Origin: Paenibacillus_AP thailandensis
GTDB lineage: Bacteria > Bacillota > Bacilli > Paenibacillales > Paenibacillaceae
Length of the DNA: 64,000 nucleotides
Direction: 5' to 3'
Assembly: GCF_042685365.1 (NCBI RefSeq)
Contig: NZ_JBHUMY010000029.1
Span: 5,247-69,246, forward strand
The translations under genes were made by a program, and so were the position numbers. Within the stretch, counting starts at the first letter, position 1. Every line of letters begins with the position of its first letter. Shown piece after piece: positions 35,701 through 47,064 of the stretch. The notes below the pieces were generated by a model. It saw nothing but the letters and a program-made list of their open reading frames with translations. It was not told the origin of the DNA and did no database searches.

Positions 35701-36364
35701 GGTTGCCGGAATTGCGGAACGCCTCGATCACTTCAAGGCGCTTGATCGCGCGGTTGCGGCGTTGGCCTTGCGCCGTGCGAAGCTCTTCCTTGAGCGTATC
35801 CAGTTCTTTCTCCACGTCGATGTCCTGCAGAAGCTTCTTGACCGCTTCGGCGCCCATTCCCGCCTGGAAGCCGTAGCCGTATTTCTCGCGGTAGCTGCGG
35901 TATTCCTTCTCGGAGAGAAGCTGTTTTTTCTCAAGCGGCGTCTCGCCGGGGTCGGTCACGACATAGGATGCAAAGTAGATAATCTCCTCCAGCGAGCGAG
36001 GGGACATATCGAGCGCAAGACCCATGCGGCTTGGAATGCCTTTGAAATACCAGATATGCGATACGGGAGCGGCCAGTTCGATATGGCCCATCCGTTCGCG
36101 GCGCACTTTCGCGCGGGTTACTTCAACGCCGCAGCGGTCGCAGACGACGCCTTTGTAGCGAACGCGTTTGTACTTGCCGCAATGACATTCCCAGTCTTTC
36201 TGCGGCCCGAAAATTTTCTCGCAGAAAAGTCCTTCCTTCTCCGGCTTCAACGTTCTGTAGTTGATTGTTTCCGGTTTTTTCACTTCTCCGCGGGACCAAG
36301 AACGAATTTTATCCGGCGATGCCAGACCGATTTTCATATACTCGAAGTTGTTCACGTCCAACAA
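32738..36364 (-). CDS. rpoC: DNA-directed RNA polymerase subunit beta'
   Basis: Catalytic largest subunit, 1208 residues. The active-site NADFDGDQM, the N-terminal zinc ribbon [20 protein letters not shown], the second zinc site ([13 protein letters not shown]) and trigger-loop region [20 protein letters not shown] are all present. The start is a TTG at 36364: AAGGAGGG lies seven bases upstream, and TTG-TTG-GAC-GTG gives [17 protein letters not shown], identical in pattern to the B. subtilis protein. An ATG seven codons upstream overlaps the ribosome binding site itself. Confidence 0.98.
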   Translation of the reverse strand: [1208 protein letters not shown]

Positions 36365-36455
36365 GGAGCAACCCTCCTTCGTCATGTATAGCTATAGTCG
36401 CAGGTGGCTCCCGGCGAACCAGTCTCGTTGCCGCCAGGAGCCGTGCCTTCAAATG

Positions 36456-40001
<3,546 letters not shown>

Positions 40002-40291
40002 CTTTACCTCACCCCTCATGTCTGTCTCACAGCATCGATATTCCGCTTCCGGCAAACGATATTTCTTCAAATAAAGAAAAGCCCTTATCGAATGGTTTCG
40101 AAAAAAGAGCATGTTCCGGGAGCCGGCCACGCGCGAACAAAGGCGCCACGGCCTCATATCAAGTAATTTTGCCCAAAATGTAAACATTATACGTCAATCG
40201 CAAAGGAAATATGCATCGTGCCTTAAAAATTTGCGCTTGACATTTTAACCAACTAAAGATATTGAGCCCAATTTAATGCTGACATTTTATA
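40002..40291. other. long rpoB leader
   Basis: About 285 bases lie between the predicted rpoB transcript start and its TTG codon. I see no strong attenuator: only a weak CGAA/TTCG stem near 40085-40110 and a second TATAAT-like box at 40186-40191 without a good -35. No gene. Confidence 0.45.
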
Positions 40292-40320
40292 ATATTATCA
40301 CATTCGAAAAGTCAAGTCAA
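40292..40320 (-). promoter_or_regulatory. promoter of rpoB-rpoC
   Basis: TTGACT (40320-40315), a 17-base spacer and TAATAT (40297-40292) on the minus strand, in AT-rich sequence that could act as an UP element. Confidence 0.65.
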
Positions 40321-40436
40321 TTATTTAAATTTTGTTCCAAAATTTATCTGATTTCCGGTCTTTTTAGGGATTCCGCTTCTAAACAAACGGCTGCCACACT
40401 TCCGGCCAACGTCCGAAACGTTCGGGAAAACGGAGC

Positions 40437-41042
40437 TTACGGCCCCGTTTTCACCGCGCGAAAAATCCGGTAACCTTTATCTTTCGTCACTTCGTCCACT
40501 TGTCCGAACAGCGACTGCAATTTCGCTTCTGCCGAAGGAGCTCCTTGCTTCTTTTGAATGACGATCCACATGCTGCCTCCCGGCGCAAGCCTTTCGTAGC
40601 CTTCCTCGAAAATACGGTGAACGACCGCTTTCCCGGCGCGAATCGGCGGGTTGCTGACAATCGAGTCGAATGTCCCTTCTTTGACATTCTCGTAAAGATC
40701 GCTCTGCATAATCGAAACGTTCGCGATTCCGTTCAGCTTCGCATTATGACGAGCGAGCTCTACCGCCCGTTCGTTAATGTCGATCATCGTCACATGCCCG
40801 CGCGGCGCCAGCTTGGCCGCCGTAAGCCCGATAGGCCCGTAGCCGCAGCCGACATCGAGAACTTTAGCATCGTCCGCGAGGATCAGAGCCTCCAGCAGCA
40901 CCCGGCTGCCGTAATCCACGCCCGTTTTCGAAAAAACGCCCGCATCCGTCACAAATCGGAACGTTAGTCCGCGGATCGTCGTCTCTACCGTATGCCGGTC
41001 GGACTTGGCCGACGGCGTTTTGGAATAATAGTGATCAGCCAT
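40437..41042 (-). CDS. RsmC-like class I SAM-dependent methyltransferase (YbxB family)
   Basis: A 201-residue methyltransferase with SAM motif I LDVGCGYGPIGL, acidic motif II VTMIDINERAVEL and the catalytic SNPPIRAGK. The NPPI motif marks N-methylation of exocyclic guanine amines, and relatives act on 16S rRNA. It lies between rplL and rpoB, the conserved position of B. subtilis ybxB. The exact target is not known. Confidence 0.92.
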   Translation of the reverse strand: MADHYYSKTPSAKSDRHTVETTIRGLTFRFVTDAGVFSKTGVDYGSRVLLEALILADDAKVLDVGCGYGPIGLTAAKLAPRGHVTMIDINERAVELARHNAKLNGIANVSIMQSDLYENVKEGTFDSIVSNPPIRAGKAVVHRIFEEGYERLAPGGSMWIVIQKKQGAPSAEAKLQSLFGQVDEVTKDKGYRIFRAVKTGP

Positions 41043-41082
41043 TCATAAGCCCTCCTGCACATGGGTAGTGGTAGGTTGATGG

Positions 41083-41133
41083 AGAAAAACATACGACGAA
41101 CCCCTCGAAACGCAGCGTCTCAAGGGGTTCGTC
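41083..41133 (-). terminator. terminator after rplL
   Basis: Perfect 11-bp stem GACGAACCCCT/AGGGGTTCGTC; on the minus strand GTATG then TTTTT follows. Partial read-through would still serve the methyltransferase gene. Confidence 0.75.
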
Positions 41134-41168
41134 ATATTCAGGAAGTATAGCGCGTTGGTACGCTTCTA

Positions 41169-41531
41169 TTACTTCACTTCTACAGTAGCGCCAGCTTCTT
41201 CAAGCTTAGCTTTGATGCTTTCTGCTTCTTCTTTAGCCACTTTTTCTTTGATTGGCTTCGGAGCGCCGTCAACCAGTTCTTTCGCTTCTTTCAGGCCGAG
41301 ACCCGTGATTTCGCGAACAACTTTGATAACGTTGATTTTCGAAGCGCCGGCGTTAGCCAGGATTACGTCGAATTCGCTTTGTTCAGCAGCTTCAGCAGCG
41401 CCGCCGCCAGCTACAACCGCTACCGGTGCAGCAGCCGTTACGCCGAATTCTTCTTCGATTGCTTTAACGAGATCGTTCAGTTCAAGAACGGACATGCCTT
41501 TAATGGCTTCCAAGATTTGCTCTTTGCTCAT
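41169..41531 (-). CDS. rplL: 50S ribosomal protein L7/L12 (bL12)
   Basis: Stalk protein that recruits translation GTPases, 120 residues. N-terminal dimerisation domain (LEAIKGMSVLELNDLVKAIE), Ala/Gly-rich hinge, then the C-terminal domain with VIKVVREITGLGLKEAKELV. Paired with rplJ as usual. Confidence 0.98.
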   Translation of the reverse strand: MSKEQILEAIKGMSVLELNDLVKAIEEEFGVTAAAPVAVVAGGGAAEAAEQSEFDVILANAGASKINVIKVVREITGLGLKEAKELVDGAPKPIKEKVAKEEAESIKAKLEEAGATVEVK

Positions 41532-41625
41532 GGTAGAACCTCCAAATTGAATTTGTTTTAGTTGGTTTGGCTTAAACCGGCATCAGCCGGCAGCCGAATT
41601 TACGTGCTTAACGCTTAAAGCGCGA

Positions 41626-42123
41626 TTACGCTTCTTGTTTCTCTGCGACTGCCTTAACCGCAAGGGCGAAGTTGCGCATAGGCGCTTGCAGGACGCTGAG
41701 GAGCATGGACAGCAAACCTTCGCGGGAAGGAAGCTCTGCCAGTGCCTTGATTTGGTCGATGCCTACGACGCGGCCTTCAACGACGCCGCCTTTCAGCTTG
41801 AGCGCTTCGTTCTTTTTCGCGAAATCGTTCAGGATTTTCGCAGGAGCAACTGCGTCCTCTTTGCTGAACGCGATCGCGGTAGGACCCGTCAATACTCCGT
41901 TCAGTTCCGACAACTCAGCCGCTTCCGTAGCACGGCGAACGAGCGTGTTCTTCAGAACTTGGAACTCAACGCCGGCTTCGCGAAGCTGTTTACGGAGTTC
42001 CGTAACTTGCGCTACGTTCAAACCGCGGTAGTCCGCTACGACCGTCGTCGTGCTTTCGCGCAGTTTCGAAGAGATTTCTTCAACTGCTTGTTGTTTGCCT
42101 TGAATAATCTTAGCGTTAGCCAA
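41626..42123 (-). CDS. rplJ: 50S ribosomal protein L10 (uL10)
   Basis: Base of the ribosomal stalk, 165 residues. VADYRGLNVAQVTELRKQL, GPTAIAFSKEDAVAPAKIL and LPSREGLLSMLLSVLQAP are diagnostic. The start is a TTG at 42123 (MANAKIIQGKQQAVEEI) with AGGGGGTG six bases upstream; the longer frame runs through the L10 leader and is not coding. L10-L7/L12 likely represses the operon through that leader. Confidence 0.96.
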   Translation of the reverse strand: MANAKIIQGKQQAVEEISSKLRESTTTVVADYRGLNVAQVTELRKQLREAGVEFQVLKNTLVRRATEAAELSELNGVLTGPTAIAFSKEDAVAPAKILNDFAKKNEALKLKGGVVEGRVVGIDQIKALAELPSREGLLSMLLSVLQAPMRNFALAVKAVAEKQEA

Positions 42124-42190
42124 ATTGTACACCCCCTGTTTGGTGAATTGTACATCCCGTTCATGACAAGTCTCTTGCTCAGGGTGCATG

Positions 42191-42330
42191 AGAAAAGCCT
42201 CCGCACGTAGCGAAGGCCATGACGGTTCGTTCACGGCACGGGCCGTTTAAGCCGATGCCGCACACAAACGCTTTATCATAACACCTCGGTAGGAAATTAA
42301 GCCGTTACCGGCACCTACTGTCTACGGTAT
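42191..42330 (-). ncRNA. L10 leader (r-protein autoregulatory RNA) with attenuator
   Basis: The minus-strand RNA carries the conserved elements ACAGTAGGTGCC and TTTCCTACCGAGGTGT of the Bacillota L10 leader. It ends in a GC-rich stem GCCTTCGC/GCGGAGGC (42197-42217) followed by TTTTCTC, an intrinsic attenuator. Binding of the L10 complex would favour termination before rplJ. Confidence 0.85.
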
Positions 42331-42358
42331 GCATGTTCGATATTCAGTTTCGTGCTTC

Positions 42359-43051
42359 TTAGCGGAATGCCGCCGTGGAAACGCGAGCGCCAGGGCCCAT
42401 CGTCGAAGACACCGAAATGTTTTTCAGGTAAACCCCTTTAGCTGCTGCCGGTTTTGCACGGTTCAGCGCGTCGATGAGAGTGCGAAGGTTTTCGTTCAGC
42501 TTCTCTGCATCGAAGGACACTTTGCCGATCGGCGCATGGATTTGACCTGCTTTGTCGAGACGGTACTCGATTTTACCGGCTTTAATCTCTTGAACGGCTT
42601 TCGTAACGTCGAACGTTACGGTACCCGCTTTCGGGTTAGGCATGAGGCCTTTACCGCCGAGAATACGGCCGAGCTTACCAACTTCAGCCATCATGTCCGG
42701 CGTCGCTACGCAGACGTCGAATTCGAACCAGCCTTGTTGGATTTTGTTGATCATGTCTGCATCGCCTACATAGTCGGCGCCTGCAGCTTCCGCTTCCTTC
42801 GCCTTGTCGCCTTTCGCGAATACGAGGACGCGTTTCGTTTTACCAGTGCCGTGCGGAAGTACAACAACGCCGCGGACTGCCTGGTCTTGCTTACGAGGGT
42901 CTACGCCCAAGCGAACTGCAACTTCAACGGATTCGTCGAATTTGGCAGTCGCTGCTTTCTTCACGAGCTCAATCGCTTCAAGCGGCTCGTAAGTCGCTTC
43001 GCTGTTGATCAGCTTAGCGGCTTCCAAATACTTTTTGCCGTGCTTAGCCAT
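42359..43051 (-). CDS. rplA: 50S ribosomal protein L1 (uL1)
   Basis: Mobile L1-stalk protein, 230 residues. RLGVDPRKQDQAVRGVVVLP, KLGRILGGKGLMPNPKAGT and the C-terminal SSTMGPGARV are signatures. It follows rplK by an unusually long 146-base gap that contains tandem ribosome-binding-site-like repeats. Confidence 0.98.
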   Translation of the reverse strand: MAKHGKKYLEAAKLINSEATYEPLEAIELVKKAATAKFDESVEVAVRLGVDPRKQDQAVRGVVVLPHGTGKTKRVLVFAKGDKAKEAEAAGADYVGDADMINKIQQGWFEFDVCVATPDMMAEVGKLGRILGGKGLMPNPKAGTVTFDVTKAVQEIKAGKIEYRLDKAGQIHAPIGKVSFDAEKLNENLRTLIDALNRAKPAAAKGVYLKNISVSSTMGPGARVSTAAFR

Positions 43052-43080
43052 TATACATTCTCCTCCTTACGTGGTATAGC

Positions 43081-43107
43081 GGAAAATCCTCCTAAGGAAA
43101 ATCCTCC
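43081..43107 (-). repeat. tandem repeat of a ribosome-binding-site-like sequence before rplA
   Basis: GGAGGATTTTCC occurs twice in a row (43092-43081 and 43107-43096 on the minus strand, three-base spacer), upstream of the true rplA site. Nearby CCGTCTGG/CCAGGCGG and GCGGC/GCCGC stems could form a leader structure. Confidence 0.55.
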
Positions 43108-43197
43108 CACCCGCCTGGCCGTACGCCAGACGGTTCGGGCATGCCTGTGCGGCGCCCTTAAGCCGCATCCTAAACGGATTGCGGTTGCGACTATCAA

Positions 43198-43623
43198 TTA
43201 GTCGGCGATCGTGATACCCATGCTGCGAGCGGTTCCTTCGACCATCTTCATTGCTGCTTCGACGGATGCCGCATTCAGGTCCGGCATTTTTTGCTCGGCG
43301 ATTTCGCGGACTTTGTCGCGTTTCACGGTAGCGACTTTCTTCTTGTTCGGCTCGCCGGAACCTTTTTCGATTCCTGCTGCTACGCGAAGAAGGACAGCTG
43401 CCGGCGGAGTTTTCGTTTCGAACGTGAACGAACGATCTTCAAACACCGTGATAACGACCGGAATGATCAGACCGGCTTGATCAGCAGTACGAGCATTGAA
43501 TTCTTTACAGAATGCCATAATGTTAACGCCCGCTTGACCAAGGGCAGGACCGATTGGCGGAGCCGGATTCGCTTTGCCAGCTGGTACTTGCAGTTTTACA
43601 AGCTTGATGACTTTCTTTGCCAT
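43198..43623 (-). CDS. rplK: 50S ribosomal protein L11 (uL11)
   Basis: Protein of the GTPase-associated centre, target region of thiopeptide antibiotics, 141 residues. VKLQVPAGKANPAPPIGPAL and the C-terminal PDLNAASVEAAMKMVEGTAR are diagnostic. The N-terminal proline-rich hinge is intact. First gene of the rplK-rplA pair after nusG. Confidence 0.98.
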   Translation of the reverse strand: MAKKVIKLVKLQVPAGKANPAPPIGPALGQAGVNIMAFCKEFNARTADQAGLIIPVVITVFEDRSFTFETKTPPAAVLLRVAAGIEKGSGEPNKKKVATVKRDKVREIAEQKMPDLNAASVEAAMKMVEGTARSMGITIAD

Positions 43624-43684
43624 GACTTACACCTCCTTGCCTTGATATCCTAGCGGTGACGGCTTGCTAATGGAAACCGGACAA

Positions 43685-44218
43685 TTATATCTTCTCCACC
43701 TGAGTATAGTCAAGCTCAAGCGGGGTTTCCCTACCAAACATGTTCACGTGAACCTTCAGCTTCGCCTTGTCGGTTAGAATTTCTTCTACCGTGCCGACAA
43801 AGTCCGCGAAAGGACCTACTTTGACGCGAACGGTCTCCTTCAGATCGAACTCGATCTTCGGCTTCGGCTCTTCCATACCCATATGCTTCAGAATCTGGTC
43901 CACCTCTTCCGGCAAAAGCGGAATCGGCTTCGAGCCCGAGCCCGTCGACCCTACGAATCCTGTCACACCCGGCGTATTGCGAACCACATACCAGGAATCG
44001 TCGGTTTGAATCATTTCCACGAGGACGTATCCCGGGTAGACTTTGCGCATGACCGTCTTCTTCTTGCCATCCTTGTCTACCAGTTCCTCTTCCATCGGGA
44101 CGAGCACGCGGAAGATTTTATCCTCCATGCCCATCGATTCTACGCGGCGCTCCAAATTGGCTTTGACCTTGTTCTCATAGCCAGAGTAAGTGTGCACGAC
44201 ATACCATCTTTTTTCCAT
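43685..44218 (-). CDS. nusG: transcription termination/antitermination factor NusG
   Basis: Spt5-family elongation factor that binds RNA polymerase, 177 residues. N-terminal NGN domain (RWYVVHTYSGYENKVKANLE, YPGYVLVEM) and C-terminal KOW domain (VRVKVGPFADFVGTVEEI). It follows secE by 23 bases. Confidence 0.98.
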   Translation of the reverse strand: MEKRWYVVHTYSGYENKVKANLERRVESMGMEDKIFRVLVPMEEELVDKDGKKKTVMRKVYPGYVLVEMIQTDDSWYVVRNTPGVTGFVGSTGSGSKPIPLLPEEVDQILKHMGMEEPKPKIEFDLKETVRVKVGPFADFVGTVEEILTDKAKLKVHVNMFGRETPLELDYTQVEKI

Positions 44219-44241
44219 TACAATCCACCTTTGGACCCTTC

Positions 44242-44451
44242 TTAAACAATCAGTTCAACCAAACTTGAGATCCCGATGTCAAGAACCCAAAAGTAAATCG
44301 TCGCAAACAAGACCGTTACAAGCACAACGATCGTATAGCTTGTCAACTCTTTACGATTTGGCCAGCGGACTTTCTTCAGCTCTGCCCAGCTGTCGGTAAA
44401 GAAACCGAACGTTTTCCCGAAGCTTCGCTTCAGATTAGCAATAAACGCCAC
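44242..44451 (-). CDS. secE: preprotein translocase subunit SecE
   Basis: Small clamp subunit of SecYEG, 69 residues with the amphipathic ELKKVRWPNRKEL segment and one membrane helix (TIVVLVTVLFATIYFWVLDI). The start is a GTG preceded by GGAGGTG. It lies between rpmG and nusG, its fixed place. Confidence 0.97.
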   Translation of the reverse strand: MAFIANLKRSFGKTFGFFTDSWAELKKVRWPNRKELTSYTIVVLVTVLFATIYFWVLDIGISSLVELIV

Positions 44452-44469
44452 GCTAACACCTCCAAATGA

Positions 44470-44619
44470 CTATCTCGTCTCGCGATGAGGAGTCTGCTCG
44501 TTACAGAACTTGCAAAACTTCTTCAACTCGATGCGGTCGGGGTGGTTGCGCTTGTTTTTGGTGCTCGTATAGTTTCTTTGTTTGCAGTTTGTGCAAGCCA
44601 ACGTGATAATTACCCGCAT
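44470..44619 (-). CDS. rpmG: 50S ribosomal protein L33 (bL33), zinc type
   Basis: A 49-residue gene read directly on the minus strand upstream of secE. It starts MRVIITLACTNCKQRNYTST and ends CNEQTPHRETR. Two CxxC pairs (CTNC, CKFC) make it the zinc-binding form; Bacilli often carry extra zinc-free copies elsewhere. AGGTG precedes the ATG. Confidence 0.95.
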   Translation of the reverse strand: MRVIITLACTNCKQRNYTSTKNKRNHPDRIELKKFCKFCNEQTPHRETR

Positions 44620-44729
44620 TGAAGTACACCTCCCGAACTGCTACTAAGTATGAATCATGAAGCTAATATAACATCATCGACTCATGTGCCCGACTGAAAA
44701 AAACCTTCTAGTTTCAGGCCTACCTAAAC

Positions 44730-44758
44730 ACTTTATCACATGGCATTTTTACTGTCAA
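44730..44758 (-). promoter_or_regulatory. promoter of rpmG-secE-nusG
   Basis: Perfect TTGACA (44758-44753), a 17-base spacer and TAAAGT (44735-44730) on the minus strand, about 110 bases before rpmG. Between it and the sigH terminator (44759-44837) I see nothing else. Confidence 0.7.
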
Positions 44759-44837
44759 CGATATTGGACCGCCGTCTATTTATTGGAAAACGCGGCAACA
44801 TCGGGATTCTCTAGCAGTATCGTCACAATCCTCGGGA

Positions 44838-44898
44838 TTTAAAACAACAAAGACTGTCCGAAACCGAATCGCGCTTGGGCGAATCGGTCAGACAGTCC
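44838..44898 (-). terminator. terminator after sigH
   Basis: Stem GGACTGTC/GACAGTC(C) with inner ACCGATTCG/CGAATCGGT pairing, then TTTGTTGTTTT on the minus strand, 25 bases after the sigH stop. Confidence 0.85.
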
Positions 44899-44922
44899 TC
44901 TTCCAATGATCCTATAATTCCG

Positions 44923-45573
44923 TTATCCGCTAATGTCCCGGATTTCGAGATAGCGTTCCAGCTTCCTCTTCACCCGCTGCAAAGCGTTGTCGATCGACTT
45001 GACGTGCCGGTCGAGATCGACGGCTATTTCCTGATACGACCTTCCGTCCAAATAATGCATCAGCACTTTCCGTTCGAGATCGCTCAAAATTTCGGACATC
45101 TTATCCTCGAGCCCGCTGAACTCCTCGCGGTTAATGATCAGCTCCTCCGGATCGGACACCCGCGTGCCGCAAATGACGTCGAGCAGCGTCCGGTCGGAAT
45201 CCTCGTCGTAAATCGGCTTGTCCAGCGAAACATAAGAATTAAGCGGAATATGCTTCTGTCTGGTCGCCGTCTTGATAGCGGTTATAATCTGCCTGGTGAT
45301 GCACAGCTCCGCGAAAGCTTTGAAGCTTGCGAGCTTGTCTCCTTTAAAATCGCGAATCGACTTGTACAAGCCTATCATGCCTTCCTGCACGATATCCTCG
45401 CGATCCGCGCCGATCAAAAAGTAGGTCCGCGCCTTGGCTCGAACGAAGTTCTTGTACTTATTGATCAAGTATTCCAGCGCTAAGCTGTCGCCATTGCGGA
45501 CCGCCTCGACGATCTCCTCGTCCGTACTGCAGTCGTAATCCAGCGTACTCCATTCTTTGAGGTCGATGCTCAC
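44923..45573 (-). CDS. sigH: RNA polymerase sigma factor SigH (sigma-30)
   Basis: Sigma-70-family factor for the transition to stationary phase and the start of sporulation, 216 residues. Region 2 (NKYKNFVRAKARTYFLIGAD, EDIVQEGMIGLYKSIRDFK) and region 4 (YLDGRSYQEIAVDLDRHVKS, ALQRVKRKLERYLE) are nearly those of B. subtilis Spo0H. The GTG start at 45573 is chosen because GGAGGG lies seven bases before it. It supports a sporulating organism. Confidence 0.97.
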   Translation of the reverse strand: MSIDLKEWSTLDYDCSTDEEIVEAVRNGDSLALEYLINKYKNFVRAKARTYFLIGADREDIVQEGMIGLYKSIRDFKGDKLASFKAFAELCITRQIITAIKTATRQKHIPLNSYVSLDKPIYDEDSDRTLLDVICGTRVSDPEELIINREEFSGLEDKMSEILSDLERKVLMHYLDGRSYQEIAVDLDRHVKSIDNALQRVKRKLERYLEIRDISG

Positions 45574-45639
45574 GAACAATCCCTCCGGCCTGCAAGGCGT
45601 ACACTGCCGGATGGCCTTGCATCCAGCAAATATAGTGCC

Positions 45640-45669
45640 AGTATATATTATGTAACCTTATCCAGTCAA
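45640..45669 (-). promoter_or_regulatory. promoter of sigH
   Basis: TTGACT (45669-45664), an 18-base spacer and TATACT (45645-45640) on the minus strand, in the AT-rich gap after yacP. It allows sigH to be expressed separately from the gltX-cysES cluster. Confidence 0.65.
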
Positions 45670-45740
45670 CCGATTTGCCAGTAAGGAGACAACTTTTCAT
45701 ACTAATTTTGTAACCGGAAGGGATTCATTTCCTTTTTTCG

Positions 45741-46265
45741 TCATAGGTCTCCGCGGCGCCATTTCTCAAGCTGGGAGCGCACCTCCGGGCTTACGATCCC
45801 CTCCAGCGAATTGCGCTTCGTCCGCTTCTCTTCCTTCAGCCGCTGCTCCATGACGTGACGGTTATGCTTTACCTCGATCAGAAGCTCCCTCGCCGACACG
45901 CGCAGCGCTCCCCTGCCGAAGATGACGTGCTGCTCGACCAGGTCGGACGTAGCTACGTAAATGTTGGTCCGGCGGGAGAAAAGCTCCGTAACGAGCCTTT
46001 CGATGCATTCGTCCGCCGTTTCCTTCTCCTTCGTATAAACGACGGTCAGCTTGTGCTGCGAATACGAAGCGCCCAGCCCGGGCACCTGATGCGCGTCGAA
46101 CACGACGTAAACCTTTCTTCCCGAGAAGCCTTGGTAGTCGGCCAGCATGTCCAGCAGCTTGTCCCGCGCTTCCTCCAGCTCGGTATCCTTCAGGACGGCA
46201 AGCATCGGCCACGCCCCGATGATATTATAGCCGTCCACGATCAGTATATCGTCGCGCCGGCTCAT
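45741..46265 (-). CDS. yacP: NYN-domain endoribonuclease Rae1 (YacP)
   Basis: A 174-residue PIN-like NYN nuclease. Catalytic acidic residues lie in LIVDGYNIIGAWP, VYVVFDAHQVPG, KEKETADECIERLV and IYVATSDLVEQ. The B. subtilis homologue Rae1 cleaves mRNA in the ribosomal A site in a translation-dependent way. It starts three bases after rlmB ends and is the last gene of the cysE cluster. Confidence 0.93.
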   Translation of the reverse strand: MSRRDDILIVDGYNIIGAWPMLAVLKDTELEEARDKLLDMLADYQGFSGRKVYVVFDAHQVPGLGASYSQHKLTVVYTKEKETADECIERLVTELFSRRTNIYVATSDLVEQHVIFGRGALRVSARELLIEVKHNRHVMEQRLKEEKRTKRNSLEGIVSPEVRSQLEKWRRGDL

Positions 46266-46268
46266 TTC

Positions 46269-47054
46269 CTACCCGCTCCGCCGCTGTCTGACGACCTCGT
46301 ACATCAGCACGCCCGCCGCGACGGAAGCGTTAAGCGAATTCAACTGCCCCCGCATCGGAAGCTTCACGAGAAAATCGCATTTCTCCTTGATGAGCCGGCC
46401 GACGCCTTTGCTCTCGTTGCCGATGACGATGCCGAGCGGCAGATCGAGCCGGGTATCGTAAACGTCTTGCTCGGCGGCGACATCCGTCCCCGCGATCCAT
46501 ACGCCTTCCTCTTTCAGCCGGTCGATCGTCTGGGCGAGATTCGTCACCCGTGCGACCGGCACGTGCTCGGCCGCTCCGGCCGACGTTTTGAGCACCGTCG
46601 CCGTCATCGCCGCGGAGCGGCGCTTCGGGATAATGACGCCGTGAACCCCGGTGCATTCCGCCGTCCGCAAGATCGAGCCCAAATTATGCGGATCCTCGAT
46701 TTCGTCCAGCAGCAGCAGAAACGGCGTTTCGCCCCGCTCCGCCGCCCGCGCGAGCAAATCCTCGACCTCCGCGTACCGGTACGCGGCGGCTTGGGCGACG
46801 ATTCCTTGGTGCTGCACCCCTTGCGCCATGCTGTCCAGCTTGCGCTTGTCGACATGCTGCACGACGATTCCGAGCTTTTTGGCTTCCGCGACGATCGGCA
46901 TCGTCAAATGCTTTTGCGCGTTTTCGGCAATCCATATTTTATTGATTTCCCGCCCCGATCGGAGCGCTTCCAGCACCGGATGCTTGCCGGCGATCAGCTC
47001 GTCCGCGTTCGGGTCGTTCAAGTTCGTGTTCAAATGCTGCTTGCGGTTCGTCAT
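46269..47054 (-). CDS. rlmB: 23S rRNA (guanosine(2251)-2'-O)-methyltransferase RlmB
   Basis: SPOUT-class methyltransferase, 261 residues. N-terminal substrate-binding domain (GKHPVLEALRSGREINKIWI), then the knotted domain with DPHNLGSILRTAECTGVHGV, IVIGNESKGVGRLIKEKCD and PMRGQLNSLNASVAAGVLMY. It lies between mrnC and yacP as in other Bacillota. The exact guanosine is assigned from the family. Confidence 0.94.
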   Translation of the reverse strand: MTNRKQHLNTNLNDPNADELIAGKHPVLEALRSGREINKIWIAENAQKHLTMPIVAEAKKLGIVVQHVDKRKLDSMAQGVQHQGIVAQAAAYRYAEVEDLLARAAERGETPFLLLLDEIEDPHNLGSILRTAECTGVHGVIIPKRRSAAMTATVLKTSAGAAEHVPVARVTNLAQTIDRLKEEGVWIAGTDVAAEQDVYDTRLDLPLGIVIGNESKGVGRLIKEKCDFLVKLPMRGQLNSLNASVAAGVLMYEVVRQRRSG

Positions 47055-47064
47055 CGTAGTCCTC

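Noticed and set aside
40002..40187. 62-residue N-terminal extension of RpoB
   Set aside because: No matching family sequence and a good site before the TTG at 40001; the extension is leader RNA.
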